A DNA stretch of 64,000 bases from Anthoceros angustus. Its lineage: Eukaryota; Streptophyta; Anthocerotopsida; Anthocerotales; Anthocerotaceae. This document shows positions 43,873 through 56,346 of the stretch, in pieces. A program made the translations under genes and the position numbers. Below the pieces are notes generated by a model, which was given only the letters and a program-made list of their open reading frames with translations, did no database searches and was not told the DNA's origin. Position 1 is the stretch's first letter, and every line of letters begins with the position of its first letter. The stretch covers positions 744,001 to 808,000 of the forward strand of contig VJWM01000063.1 of the NCBI GenBank assembly GCA_010909165.1. Reading direction: 5' to 3'.

Positions 43873-46566
43873 GCCATTGTATTTTTTGGACGAGGTGGGT
43901 GCTGCGGCTGGGCAGGGAATATCTTCATCCCCCTTGGTGAGCACCTGCCTGGTAGATTGTTGTTGTAGTAGCTTAGCTTCGCGTATTCCATTTTCATTGC
44001 TATCTCAGGATCACATAGTTTGTGCTGTTCCCTGGCCTGTAGGATGTATTGAATGGCGGTAGCTGCCATTGCAGTGCCTTCAATTGTTGACCCTGTGGGA
44101 ATGTGGTGAGCCGGCCGACGCCTTCATTCCACCAATTTGTAGCTTGCTTGCTGCCAGTTTGAATTGTTAGCTCGCTGGCTTGGTAGGTTCACCATTCCAG
44201 CTTGTACCAAGCATAGACCCTCTAGAATTTGTCAGGCAGGCAGGCATGCCCTCTCTCTGTACAAATGCCTAGGAGCTGTAACCGGGTTCATGCCCCGTCT
44301 CATAACAGGCCCCCGCAGTAGCTTTACATTGGCTGGTATTGTAGTGACACCCTAGTTTGCCCCTGTAATTATGTTCCCCTCATTTGGACCTTCCAGCAAG
44401 GGGATGAGCTCCTCCTTCAATTTTTTTCAAGACTCAACTCCTGGTCGAGTCTTTTTTTTTTTCCTTTCCTTCGCTCTCCAGTACCCCTTCTTGTGCACTT
44501 GCGAACAAAATCTGTCATCCAAAGTTTTTTTTTTCACCAACCCGAAAGAAACTTGCAACCCACATACGGAACAAGCTCCCTTTGCACACCCTCTCTCCAC
44601 CCTTCCACAGATTCCGACCCAGCAACCTTGCAGATGCTTCCACATCTCGTGGGACACTGTCTACCACCCACTAACATGCTTTCTTTCTTCGCGTGCACTA
44701 ACTTGACGCAACCCCAGAAGCAGAAACAGCTCGTCATCTCCTTCCTCATTCCAGCCAACCCCGCAATCCCCCTGAGTGGTGAGCATCGATCCCATTATTC
44801 GTCTTGGGAGAGAGTGTGGTCAGGCCACGGTCGCTTGGTCTGGTTGTCTTTTCACCAGACACGGCACCACCGCCTGATAGGACGGACCCAGCCTGCCCAT
44901 ACCGCATTCCATTCGGCGGGAACCCGAACATCCAGCCGCTTGAAAGCGATAAGCCTGCGAGATGCACCTGGATTCCGATTTCCGGCACCAATCAGTCATC
45001 CCGTTTAACGTGGCCATTTCACAGCGGGGCAAGCGCTGTGGATACTTCACCGACCCCCAGGTGGAACCAGGTCGAACGGAGGACACCGCGGAGCCGCTAA
45101 ACTAATATTACCCAACCCTCGTCTCCGAACCACGGAAGCTGCGGCGAAGTTGTCGAGGCGGCGTAGCTTCGGTACTCGCGCTGTCGCGTAGCCGCTCGGC
45201 CAACGTGCAGGCCCGCGGCGAGAGTCCCGGACAAAGCAGCGCGGAAAGGGGGCCCAGGAAAGCGCTGGCTAAAATCGTGGCGCGTCTTGCCGCTTCCGGT
45301 TTCCGGTTTCCGGTTCCGGCTCCGGCTTCCGGAATCCGGAATCCGGCCGCCCACAACCGCCACATTTAGAGGAGCCCGCGCGAAGCTTCCTGCCTTCCGG
45401 TAGGTTAAAACTCTCTTGCGACCTCGGATGACCCGGATTTGGTCTCGTCGGTCCGGGACGGCCGCGGCTGCGACACGATAAGGCCGTCGTTATTACTCCG
45501 TGCTGACTGGTCTCCTTTGCGTTCCACACGCAACGGGCGCGGCATATATTTAGCGGCAACCGTTTCCCGATAAAGTTGGTGAGGTGGCGTAATTTAGCGG
45601 CAGGCCAACTGGGTTGCCGGCCGCCCCTCGCCAGTGACTGCGAGCCGTCAGCTGCCCGCTACATTTAGCGGCCGCTTTGGCTCGACGCCCGGCCAATGGC
45701 TTCGACGTCGGCCACTTGTTGGGCCAAACGCGGCAACCCCGCTGCCCCGCCTGTGCCTGTGCGCCGTCTTTTCACGGTTTCGCCCGCTCCGGCTATACTG
45801 CGCCGTGGCCGCTATTATCTCGCGTAATTCACGCCGTTGAAACGCGAGGTAAATCGTCCTGACCTGGCATTTCGTTCGCTTTTTGGCTTAGAGTTTGATA
45901 TCGTAAAAGTCAAGGAAACTCTGGTGCTCTTTTATCAATGCGCGTTCACCACCTCAAACATCTCATACGCTTCCTTCTCGTCAAGTATTTTTGCCCACCT
46001 TGCTACCATACGCACATATGTAATACGGTACTGGTACTCTTCTGCCCCTCCCTTTCATTTTCCCTCCATGGGTAACATGCACAATTAAAGGGTATGCAAA
46101 GGGGTTGTTGGGACACTAGACCACAAAATATTCGAAAGCGAAAATCAAATCTCAATCATCGGGATCCTAACATTTCACTATCTCAAGTGCCTCCATAGAC
46201 CTATTAGTCCTAATATAGTATTAAATTTATTTAAAAATATAAGACTTGAAGAAGCATATTACTTAAACCTTATTTATTGAAATCATTGTAGGCTATTTTC
46301 TGGCAACCAGCTCCCACAACCGCGAGCACGGATTGACCAGCTCCCAACTCCCACATGCATCATAACCAACAAACTAGGAGCTTTATTCTAGTGCGTGCAA
46401 GCAAGCTTTGCTCTGCTTCAGAGTGCCTCTTGTTTTTCCGCTGCTCCTCCAAGATGTCTCTTGCAAAAATAGGACCTTTTCAAGCTGGGTTGAGGGTTGG
46501 ACACTTCACCACTTCAACCTAGACTAGGCAAACTTTGTCTCCACTCTTGGTAATGCTGATGTTAAG
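43873..46566. other. 3' flank of protease, then G+C-rich gap
   Basis: After the protease 3' UTR, no gene is recognised. At 45296-45350 there is a TTCCGG-type microsatellite (CGGTTTCCGGTTTCCGGTTC), which explains the Arg/Pro/Glu-rich minus-strand frames. 45400-45840 is CpG-rich with repeated ATTTAGCGGC words (45550, 45590, 45663). From 45.9 kb the sequence turns AT-rich. Confidence 0.45.
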
Positions 46567-46720
46567 CTTACACCTGATCAATGCCCACAGAATGAAGAAG
46601 AATGTGAGGCTATGTTCTAGGCTCCTTATCGTCATGTTGTTGGATGCCTGAATTATATAAATTGTCCACAACTCACCGAAGAATATGTTCGAATTCTATG
46701 AGTGGCTAGATTCAACCATT
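46567..46720 (+). mobile_element. Ty1/copia reverse-transcriptase relic
   Basis: In one frame, apart from TAG and TGA stops, the sequence reads LTPDQCPQNEEECEAMF, APYRHVVGCLNYINCPQLTE and VARFNH. This resembles the copia pol segment that follows the RT core (KDQCPK-EEE--M--VPY--AVG-LMY, then SRFM). It is short and decayed, with no LTRs found nearby. Confidence 0.45.
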
Positions 46721-47660
46721 AGCAACGGAATACCGAACTACAAGACCGTCGAGGCCCTTTATTATGTTGTAGGATAGGAAGCCAACAACTACTAGCTTAA
46801 GCATATGTTGGAGTTAGAGAGCCTTCAGGGCTCACAAACCTACAATGAAAAAGACTGCGATCGCTCAGCGCCTCAATGAGCTCAATCTAGGAAACACTAC
46901 CTTCAATTAGGATGAGATTGTTGCCCCGACTGCTGATGAGGTGGGCCAGTAGTTTACAAAGCTTAAACTCCTCCTTTTAGCATGTCGTTTAGTTAAATTT
47001 TCACAGTTAATTTTTGATAATTTTACCTGAAACCTCTTTTTTTAAGACCAACCGAGTCTTAAAAGGATACTGTTTACAGAAATTGGCATTCCCAACTTGC
47101 TAGGCAGTATCTCTACTTTGTGGCGTATTCACTTCACGCCTCCGCGTTCTAATGAAATTCGCGCTATGTGTCATTTCCTCTCAATCGCTTCGCTAATACT
47201 TTCTTTGCTTCTCTTTGCTTCTTTTCTTTCTTTTTATAGAATAGATATAGACCCTTGTTGCCCACATTAGGAATAGAATCATCTAGCACTTACCTCATCC
47301 AATATAATGCATAATGTCTCAAATGCAGGAGGATCAGGCCACATCCGCTACACCGATATTGGCGACCAGTATGTCAATGTCTAAATACATAAAAATTACG
47401 AATTGAGTTCACTTTTCTTGATGCCCTTCACGGAACGTGGAGTCCCGCGATGTCACACAAAAATAGTTTGAATGCACCTAGAACTACTCGTCTTCCATCC
47501 CTGTATTAATCTGGTCACAAGATGGTTAACCTTGGAGTTCTAATTAATATGCGACGTAAATTTACCTAGGTTTGCATGCAAACTACCCGCACCCCCTTAC
47601 GTTACTGAACCGGCCACAAGGGTTCACGCGCGGGTTTTTTATATGCGATGTGACACACAC
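46721..47660. other. Gap, probable element debris
   Basis: No gene is recognised. It probably includes decayed retroelement sequence after the copia relic. Confidence 0.35.
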
Positions 47661-47664
47661 ATGC

Positions 47665-47830
47665 ATCTGCTAGCACCATGTGGGCACGAATTTCAATCCA
47701 TGTGCTCATATACACACGTGCCTCTACTAGCACCATGTGGGCATGAGTTTCAATCCATGTGCTCATACACACACGTGCCTTGCTAGCACCATGTGGGCAA
47801 GAGTTTCAATCCATGTGCTCATACATACGC
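47665..47830. repeat. ~61-bp tandem repeat, three copies
   Basis: Three units containing CTAGCACCATGTGGGCA and TTTCAATCCATGTGCTCATA start near 47668, 47728 and 47789. They differ by a few substitutions and indels. Confidence 0.85.
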
Positions 47831-49431
47831 CTGTGGCCCCCGCTACGTGTTCTTCGCTCCTTTGTCACTTTGTGTTGTGGTTAAGCCCTTCCAAGACATG
47901 GTTTACACTGTTACAAACCCTAGTTAAGGTTGTTTGAGTAAAAACTTTTGTACTGTTCCATCAAAACTTTGCGTCAGGTTTATTGCGCTATCACGGTATT
48001 CCATATTTGCGATATTATTACATCTGTTTTGTTTCTGATACTCAAAAATAATTACCGAACTTCTTCGATTGTTGTAGTGGACGCAATTAAGAATTAGACA
48101 CTATTTCCAATGCACCCGCAGCTTTAGATGCCATAGTCGTACCTAAAGATTGAGGCAATTCATCCAATGCTACTAAGATATGGTGTGAAATGTTACATAC
48201 TTTGTCACATACATCATAAAAGTATGACAACCGTAGCCTCGGAATGTGCTCCGGTGTGGAGTGTTACAGCTTGTGTGACAATGACATATTTCAAGCCGCA
48301 CTGGCGGTATGCCATGATTCATTGAGTGGTTACGTGATGCCCACTTGAAATCGTCTTGTTTTATTTGCACGGGCTCGCCATGTCCATGTCCTGCAGAGTC
48401 ATGCCATTTCCGTCAGGCATGGGGCCTAGTAGGGCATGTCGGCATTTCGACGTGCATGGGGCCTGGAAGACTTGTTGGCAGCCATGCCTACAAGCATGTG
48501 TCATGTATATAAAATTCTTGAAATTATCATCCTACAGAAAGGATTTGAGCCTTTCTTAATATTTTCATACTATAGAAAAACAAAGAGAGGATTTTAGCCT
48601 TCAACCACTTATGGCGGAAAGGAGGCTCTACCACATCAAAACACCAATTTTTAACCACTTGTGCCGCAGAGGAGGCTCTACCACTTCACCATACCAATTT
48701 TGACGAAATCATAAAGTTTGTCTAACTATTTATCGTTAGATGTAATTACTAGTACAGGATGTGCTTGACAAAACCCTAAAACAGTCAATGTTTAGGACCG
48801 TGGTTTTGGAGCCCGGATGGCTTAACTTACATTTATTTAGAGCACATACCTTGTACAAGGCACTAGTACTAGTGTCGCGCTAGCGCGTGATCATTGCGAC
48901 CGCCCTATCGCAACTGGGGCCATGACTGCGGGCCCGGTTCTAACCTGGAAAGAGCTCAGTCACATGTGGCTACTCTCCCACACCTCTTCCAAGGTGCCAT
49001 TGAGGCTTGGTGTTTAAGCTGACCTAGCTGGAAGAGCCTATGGCACATGTGGGCCAGGAGATCTGGTTGGCGGAGGAAGCGGATGGTTGGTTGACCCGCC
49101 CTTTCGAACAAGGCTACGTGCGAGAGATTCAGACTGTCAAAAAATGCTTTCATGCATAGCAGGGAGGTTGAGGCGCTCTCTAGTTGGTTCTGGGACGCAT
49201 GCATCCTCGACTAGTTGCCTTGCTTGCCTTGCTAGTATTTGAAGCACCCACATGGGTCCCTCATGCTCCCTTGTTGATTCCTTGTTTGTTTCGGGCACCT
49301 GCATTTTCCTCAGGGACTATTTGTAATTGTGGCGTGCTTTTATAAAGTCTCGTGGTTTATCGCAAAAAAAAAGATGTAATTACTAATTATTGTAAGAAAA
49401 AGGGCATAAACTAGTTATTCTAAAAAAACAT
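47831..49431. other. Gene-poor gap
   Basis: No gene is recognised. Two related blocks at 48595-48710 share GAGGCTCTACCACTTCA-type words (an imperfect ~65-bp duplication). A run of A's at 49366 after a TTTATAAAGTCTCG segment could mark a retroposed 3' end. Confidence 0.4.
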
Positions 49432-49496
49432 TGAATGCACCATGAATCAAACCTCCGATCTCCTGCATGCAAGCCAGGTACTCAACCACTTTGGAC
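49432..49496 (-). repeat. tRNA-Ala(TGC)-like relic or SINE head
   Basis: On the minus strand a D-arm-like TGGTTGAGTACCTGG is followed by an anticodon-arm-like stretch CTGGCTTGCATGCAGG (TGC in the loop) and a degenerate B box GGTTTGATTCATGG. The acceptor stem does not pair, so it is not a functional tRNA. It may be a tRNA pseudogene or the Pol III head of a SINE. Confidence 0.35.
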
Positions 49497-50880
49497 AAAT
49501 AGAAAGATTTTAAGCAATACAGGTGAATCGTTAAGCCTTCCCAACATAACGGGAGGTTAGAAGACTTACCATAACTTGCTTTACCCTGCCCACATAGTAC
49601 ACCAGCACCACCACCTTGTTGTTGACCAACCCGCGGGGCTGTAGTCTAGACCACTCATTATAGGAAAAAGTGGTTTAAACGATAGTTTAAATAATATTTT
49701 TTGTCATATGAATTGTTCATATGTCAGCACACAACACTAGGTCATACAAAAAAAAATGTCGTTCAAACTGTCGTTTTGAACTCAGCCTTGTAAATGACGT
49801 TCCAAACGACAGTTTGAATGACAAGTTTTTCTAAGGACCCTTATGGACTACCATTTCTGTCGAACTGATATCAATTCAATTCAATAGTTTAGTGCCAAGT
49901 GGACAACTCAGTTTCGGTCAGAATAGTCCAGTATGGAAATCCACATCAACTAGCTCGCAAACTAATGGCTAACGAACTGTGGCTTCTCAGGTAAGCATAG
50001 AAAACTGAATTGACAAAACTTTCGAAAGTTAAAGCGGATGTAGATGATCAGTAAAATAAAATGTACAATACTTTTTTTTTCATCTCCTTTCTCCTGAACT
50101 TTGGGTAATCCGTGGCGGTTCAGTTTAGGGTCCGAATTGGGAGAAATCCAAATAACAACCGATCATTTTTGCTACGTTAGTACATTAATGGTCAGTCAAT
50201 TGGTTGCCACGATAGATTGTGTTAATGTGCTGGTTCAAGCTCAGTTTGTTGTTGACTTGGTCGAGAGCTGTACCGAACTCACCAAAATGAGCTCCTGAAT
50301 TGGCACTGCGTAAGAGGTAGGTAGTATAGTAAAGCTAGGTTTTTCATGAGCTTAGACGGGGCAGACCCTATATATAAAAACATTCAGGTATACAAACATA
50401 CATTTACAAACATACATATAAATTTTGAAGACAGACTTAGGGCTGCTTTCCATGGACATCAATTTCCCTCCAAAATCCTTCACAGGCATTTAAAGCGAAA
50501 CTTCATGACAAAAATGGCTGAATCTGGGCAGGAAGTGAACTCCGTAATGATCGAGGAAGAGACCGCCTCTAGCGAAATGTGCAAGACACCGAACTGAACC
50601 TTCGAAGGGCGGGAACCTACGGCCTTTGCCAGGCTTTAGAAGCTCACATGACGCTGCCTTCCGGTAGTGTGAGGAGTTCCTACATGGCAGAGACTTTCGG
50701 CAGCGGCGGTAGGCGCGTAGACAACTCGTGGTCGTTATACTGAAGGATCCGCCTCCCATGAATGATGATTTAGGTCTGCTTTTGCGTTACATAATCGATT
50801 CTCACCTCACTTTATGGACGTTCAACACACATCCGTCATTTTGCTTCTTCTCGTGCGTCCACGAGCAGGCCGGTGTGGCC
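49497..50880. other. Gene-poor gap
   Basis: No gene recognised. Around 49.66-49.83 kb, related words (GTTTAAACGATAGTTTAA, AAACTGTCGTTT, AACGACAGTTTGAA) recur in both orientations, an imperfect inverted-repeat cluster. Confidence 0.4.
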
Positions 50881-53800
50881 AAGCGTTTAAGGACCCGTTT
50901 GCGTCCGTATAAACTTCGCGTCACTCGTTCCTCTAGTCCGTTCCTCTCACCACTCTCACTACCCTCATCAACCTTGGGAAAAAGCAGTAGGCGCACGTCC
51001 GGACCTCCATCGCTCTGCAGGTCTCTCTCCAAGACTCTGCCGCCCGAGTTCCTCCGACTCACGTTCCGGTCGTTCGGCCGGGCTGCTACGGGCAGACAAG
51101 GTCCCCGATCGCTCTTCCCACCGCACACAACTCGTTGGGTCACGGGACCTTGATCGATCTCTCCGGGGCATCGTGCACCTTTCGGTGACTCGGGACTCAC
51201 GTTAGCAAGAAGAACGCAAAGTGCAGGAAGCGGCATCAACACCAGAGAAGATGATTTATTGAGCGGCCTCGGCCCTCTTATACTCGCGAAGGTCGGCGCC
51301 TTTATTACACCTCTATTACAGTGTGAGGGCTCATTGTGCTAACCGGCCTACTATTCTCCCTATCCTCCTATCCGGTCGGTGGGGAGAGATGGCCCTGATT
51401 CCTTCTTGGCACGGCGCCCAGCGAGCCACGGCGGCTGGCGCACCCAATCGGATGATCGCGGGGCGGGACCTTCCTCTCCCAGTGCAGCCGTGCGCCACGG
51501 CGGCGGCGGCAGCGGTCACCACCAAGTCCTCCTCCCTCCTCTCTTATCTCTCTGGCGGGCCCTGCGCAGGCCCTCAAGCTGGATCTCTGTGGTGATTGGT
51601 GGCTCTCCCCACTCCACAGTCGGGACCTCGGGACCCCGTCTCGACTCGGTCCGGACCTCTAGGTCAGTCTTCCTCTGAGGTCGGTCCCACAGTGTCAGGC
51701 CTCCTTTGGAGTTCGGACCTCGGTCCGGACTTGCCTGAGGTCGGTCTTGGACCCAACCCTTCAGGTCCGGACCTCGGGTCCGGTCTCGTCACTAGAGTCT
51801 GGATCTCTAAGTCCAGACTTCCTTGAGGCGGACTTGGGGAGACCTTTCCTCAGTCCGGACAAAGTCCGGACCAACTCTGGTTACGCCTCCTCGGGTGATC
51901 ACGGCTCATCCAGCCCTCCTTGGTTCCCGAATGCCCGGTTGCGCCCCTTCCATGGCCTCCCCAGGATCCTCCTCCCTTCCTTCCGTGCGAGGTGGGGTGC
52001 TTACCTCCTGTAGTGACCCTTTCTCCGGCTCCTCCTCTCCCTCGCAGCTTGCTGTCGTCAAGCAGCGCTCCTAGGGTCCCGTGGCTGCTGTCCCGGGTCC
52101 TTCCTCCCCTTTCCCCGCCCCTTCAGGGGTCCACCTCCTGCTGGTGGCAGGACCTCAAAGCCTTGAGGAGCTGCGTGGTAATAAGTAGTCGAATCGACTT
52201 GTTGAATCGCCTCCTCCACATGAGCCGGGCACCGGTACTCCCTCCTCGGAGGTGCTCCGGTGGGCATGTTGGCTGGCGCCGTCTCCGTGGCTAAGCTTAC
52301 CAGCGCGGGCGGGCGGACTCCTTGATGCCGTCAGGCCTCCGTCACCTCCTGCGGCCTTGGCACTCGGCGTTCTCCTCCTCCCGTTCGGCTCTGCGGTTCT
52401 GCGGGCCATGGGTGAGCTCCCTCTCACTTCACACTTGGGACGACGTGTTGCTTCTCCTCCGGTGCTTTCTTCCCTCCGTTTATCCTTTCCGGAGGTCGCT
52501 ACTTCCTTCTCCGGGCGGTATCCCGTCAGGCTCGACTTCCTCCACCTCCTGCTGCCTCGCGGCGTCAAACTCCTTGCAATCGCCTATTCTCCTCCGTCTT
52601 CAAGCGGGCTGGGCGCTCTATCTCACTCGAAGTCTTGAATTCTCTGGGTTGAGAACCCCTGCTTTGCTCGGATCGTCTTGGAGTTGCGGCTCAAAATATC
52701 CTTGCATCCTCCGACTCCTGTGCCGCCCTCTACCTCCTGCGTGCACCACAGGGTCCCGATCTCCCGGGTCTTGACCTCAGCGCCTCCTCACGGCCAGTGC
52801 TCATGCCTGCTCGGCCTTGAGGTTGGCCGCGGCTACCCGTCTCCCTCCACGGTTCGATCACGTCGATAGTGATCCCGGTCGACCTTCTTGTGGCTTCCGC
52901 TTCCCTTGCGCCTTGGTGAGCCTCTGAGTCTGCTGTTGGGCGGCCGGGCCGCCTCGGCTAGGTCTCGAGCCCTCTCGCCTCTGCTGCGCCTCCCTCCTTA
53001 GTTGGCGAGATCCTCGGCCGTGCTTGGGCCTCACATGCACCTGCACTCACTCGGTGAAGAAACTTAGTCGATCTGTCGAATGGACGGACTTCCCTCTCGG
53101 CCTCCGGCGCTTCCCTCCTCGATGCGGCCGAGGCTTCGCCTTCCTCCTCGCCTCTGGGCGCCTCCATCGCTCACTCTGGAGGGCACCATCGCCTCCTTGT
53201 GGCTTCCACCTCCACAGGTCTTCTCGGCCGTGAGACCCAGGCATCATCCATGGATGTAGGACCATGTCTCAGGCCCTTGGTGAGGCCCCAGAAGTCCGTT
53301 GTGGGCGGGCATCTCGATCGCCAAGGACCTCCATACCATGATCCGGGAGTCGGGCTGGGCTCTCCGGTCTAATCGGGCCCTTAGGTCAGTCTGGGGTCAG
53401 CCTCACCTTCTTTGGCCCTCTTGGCGCCAATTCCTTGTTCGCCCTCTTTCTCCACAGGGCTCGGAGGGGTGAGGGTTCGGGGAGGCGACCCTCTTGCCTC
53501 TCCCGTCGGGCAGGACCCGGCTCGGGTGGGGTGCTGCGGTGGCCTCCCGCTCCTTGGGCGGGCGTCCCTTTGCCCTTCTCACGCCTCTTGACTTCTTGCC
53601 ACTCCGTTGGCGAGGCGGCACAGGCGCCGTCGGGTGTTGCGTTGGCGGGTGGCATCTTCCGCCTCTTGACGACAGGTCACCGTCGGGGCTCATCAGCTGG
53701 TCGTGGTGGTGGTGATGTCGGAGGGCCGGCTCCATACAGGGCCGCCTCCTTTTTCTTGGCGCTCGGTGGGGGCACCGGGGAGGAGGAAGCGGGGATGTCC

Positions 53801-54800
53801 TCCCACACTTCCCTTGGTGGCGGGGAGTCCGCTCAAGCGTATGGGATTCCTCGATCGTCTTCCTCCAGCCCTCTTGCTCGGGACGGGCTTCCACCTCTGG
53901 TTCTTCCGCCTCCGGTGGCGGCGGTCCCTTGGGTGCGCTCCTCTTCCCCTCCCGGGGGTGCGTGCCACACATGAATTAGAGCAGCGATAAGCAGCGGAGG
54001 CTTCTCACACCTCGGCTTGAGCTTCACGATTGATCTGGCGAAGATGATCCTTCCCGATCGCGCCTTCCTCTACATGGCGCATGCGGGAACACCGGATTGT
54101 CACCAAGGTGATCTACCTTGGTGAGCATGTTCGATGGACAATTATCACGGCCGCTGCGCACCCTCTGTCGCAACTCAGGCCGGCCCACATTGGTGGTCCG
54201 TTGCGTTCACAGCTTCGATGCGGCCTTTGCGCCTCTATCTTCCCTCGGCCTTGAGGGGTTACGGGACTCGCCCCAATTTCCTCCATTTGGGCGGTTGTAC
54301 CGCCCTCGGGACCTCCACCTCACAGGGTCCTCTCGAAGGCTCTTAGGCCGAACCTCCTTGTTGGCTGCTGCCAACATCTTGGCGTACTCCGGACTAGGGT
54401 GACTCTTGTCAAATGTCGAGACTGGAAGCGTCCGGTGCCACTCCTCGACCAACTCCCCCTCCTCCGGCCGAAGTCAGGATAGCGGGGTGACAATGTTCGC
54501 TCCACCAAGTTCCATGGCGGACCTCCGCCCGCTTTCTTGGGTCCCATCTCCCGCTCCTTATCCCATTGTTGGAGTGTGAGGCTCCTTGATCGTCCGCTCC
54601 TTGGCGCGGCGTCAATTGCTTCCTCCAGTAGTGGTGGCAGAAGGTGCTGGGTGATCAAAAGACAACGCCCGGAGGGTGTCGAGGCGAGGCGAGGAAGATC
54701 GGCTGAAGTTACTTGGGAGAATGACCTCGCCTCACCGTCGGAAGTAGCAGTCAGCGGAGGGGTGGCTCTTTCTTTGTAGCTGTCGAGGGGCATGGCCTCT
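50881..54800. other. G+C-rich low-complexity tract, possible degenerate gag-like region
   Basis: About 4 kb of CT/GA-skewed, G+C-rich DNA. Overlapping frames on both strands are rich in P, R, E, G and S. The minus strand gives the more protein-like pieces, such as PTEWQEVKRREKGKG near 53.6 kb and EEWHRTLPVSTFDKSHPS with YAKMLAAANKEV near 54.4 kb, scattered over changing frames. This could be a decayed retroelement gag/disordered region, but I recognise no domain, primer-binding site or LTR. I do not call a gene here. Confidence 0.3.
51645..51885. repeat. Cluster of TCCGGAC palindromic words
   Basis: TCCGGAC or GGTCCGGACC-like palindromes occur repeatedly, at irregular spacing, in GGTCCGGACCTC / AGTCCGGAC contexts within 240 bp. 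Some copies are degraded by one base (AGTCTGGA, GTTCGGACC). Confidence 0.65.
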
Positions 54801-55277
54801 GTGCTTACACTTCGCCTGCAGCCTTCCGCCTACCTACTGCGCCTACCTTTTGTCGCGCGATGCGCAGGCGTGAATACACACCTTATCGGCCCCAGCAGTA
54901 TCTCAGTCTGGCACTGCATGCCGTCTTCCATTCCGGGCCGTCCACGTGGCGCCGCTCAGTCTAACTCACGACCCAACTTCTAAGTTACTTTCCTTGGCGT
55001 ACTTATCCTGCTTTGACCGGGTAGAATTAGGACTTATCCAATACCGGTCGTGGTCGAGGTTCTCGTAGGTAGTGGGGTCCAGATTAGTTCTCCAGATCAG
55101 GATGCTCGGAGCCACCAATCCGAGTCTGTCGGCTTATTCCTCTTTTTCAGCCTTATTTTACACTTCGAACCTACGAAAAAAAACAAAACCCAACTTATTT
55201 CCTAACCCCCAAGAGGAGTCCGTAGCCCACACCTTCTCAATTCTCTTACAATCCTTAGAGGGGATTGCAGGCTTCCA
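54801..55277. other. Gap upstream of trihelix relic
   Basis: No gene recognised; 5' side of the trihelix pseudogene. Confidence 0.4.
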
Positions 55278-56346
55278 TTGCACTCGTCGGTCTTGGATCG
55301 TGTGGCAATTTGCCATACCTGCATTCGGTGCAGATTTTGGAGGGCTGTTGCATATCGATGGGTCCAGAAGACGGTGGGTCTCAAGCCTCATTGCTGGACC
55401 AACCTTCCTTCCGTTCTTAATTGTCCCACAAGTCAAAGTACATCCTTGCCTTTAGCTTTGTTGCCGGGATTTGGCAGCTTCCATGCTTCCCCAATCTCAC
55501 AACTTGGTGTAGGCCCTGTGCCCATAATTTCGAGCACCATCCACGTTCCTCCCACGAACCAAATATTCAAGGCACCTCAAAAGTTGTGGACACTGCAGGA
55601 ACTTCATATCTTGCAAGCTGCTAAGAAGATTGACCACGAAGCTCGACTATTGGGTGGCAGCAAGGAGAAAAATAAGAAGGCCCCTGAACGATGGGAAGAG
55701 GTGGTCACCTATTGCAAGGCAGTAATGTGCCTGACCGGCCAAGCCTGAGAGAAGCAAATGGGGCGGTTGTCTCAAGATTGGAAAAAAATCAATGATCATT
55801 GCTGGCATCCACTAAGTGGTCAGGACATATATTGGCAAATAATGACGAGCAAAGAAGAAAGCGCCAGCTACCTTGACGAGTCTTTTCAATGCGAGCCAAT
55901 TGTGGTATTCGAGACTCACGAGCTCTTGCTCAGTTAGGAGCAATTGGGTGACACTTTACCATGCCACCGGTATGTAGCTTACCTTTCCGTCTTGAGACTC
56001 CAGTTTGTATTGGGCAACAAATGCGACTCAACCTATTGACCTTCATGCATATGTTGCAGATACTCCAGGTTCTTCTAGAGAGGCATCACCAGGGGATGGT
56101 TAGACCGAATCAACTGAAGACTTCCCGTCACTAGGACAGTCCTTAAAGACAAGCATGGAATCCGATGATCCAGCAGCTGATGGTTTGAATTCTGCTAGGA
56201 AGAAAAGGAAAGTTCTAACTGCGAAGCGGCGGGAGGACTTGTTTGTGGCCATTACCAGCGATTTTGTTGATCAGTTGAGCGCAACGGAAATCAACAAGGA
56301 GAAGAGGCATAAAGCGAACATGGAATTTCAAGAGAGAACAGCATAA
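55278..56346 (+). pseudogene. Trihelix (Myb/SANT-like) DNA-binding protein relic
   Basis: From about 55575 the frame reads LWTLQELHILQAAKKIDHEA, then APERWEEVVTYCKAVMCLTG, a TGA at 55746-55748, and in the same frame EKQMGRLSQDWKKINDHCW and GQDIYWQIMTSKEESASYLD. That is the tryptophan-spaced triple-helix fold of plant trihelix-type factors. An intron ending at the AG at 56058-56059 leads to a second exon with a basic KKRKVLTAKRREDLF and ITSDFVDQLSATEINKEKRH, interrupted by TAG at 56101-56103. Both stops fit single C-to-T changes (CGA to TGA, CAG to TAG). The intron donor was not fixed. The gene is a recent pseudogene; such genes are often numerous in non-seed plants. Start uncertain. Confidence 0.6.

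Noticed and set aside
45097-45559. Arg/Pro/Glu-rich minus-strand ORFs
   Set aside because: They arise from the TTCCGG-type microsatellite.
50874-50935. Possible tRNA-Ser/Leu (GTGTGGCCAAGCGTTTAAGG resembles a D arm)
   Set aside because: No anticodon arm, T arm or acceptor pairing follows.
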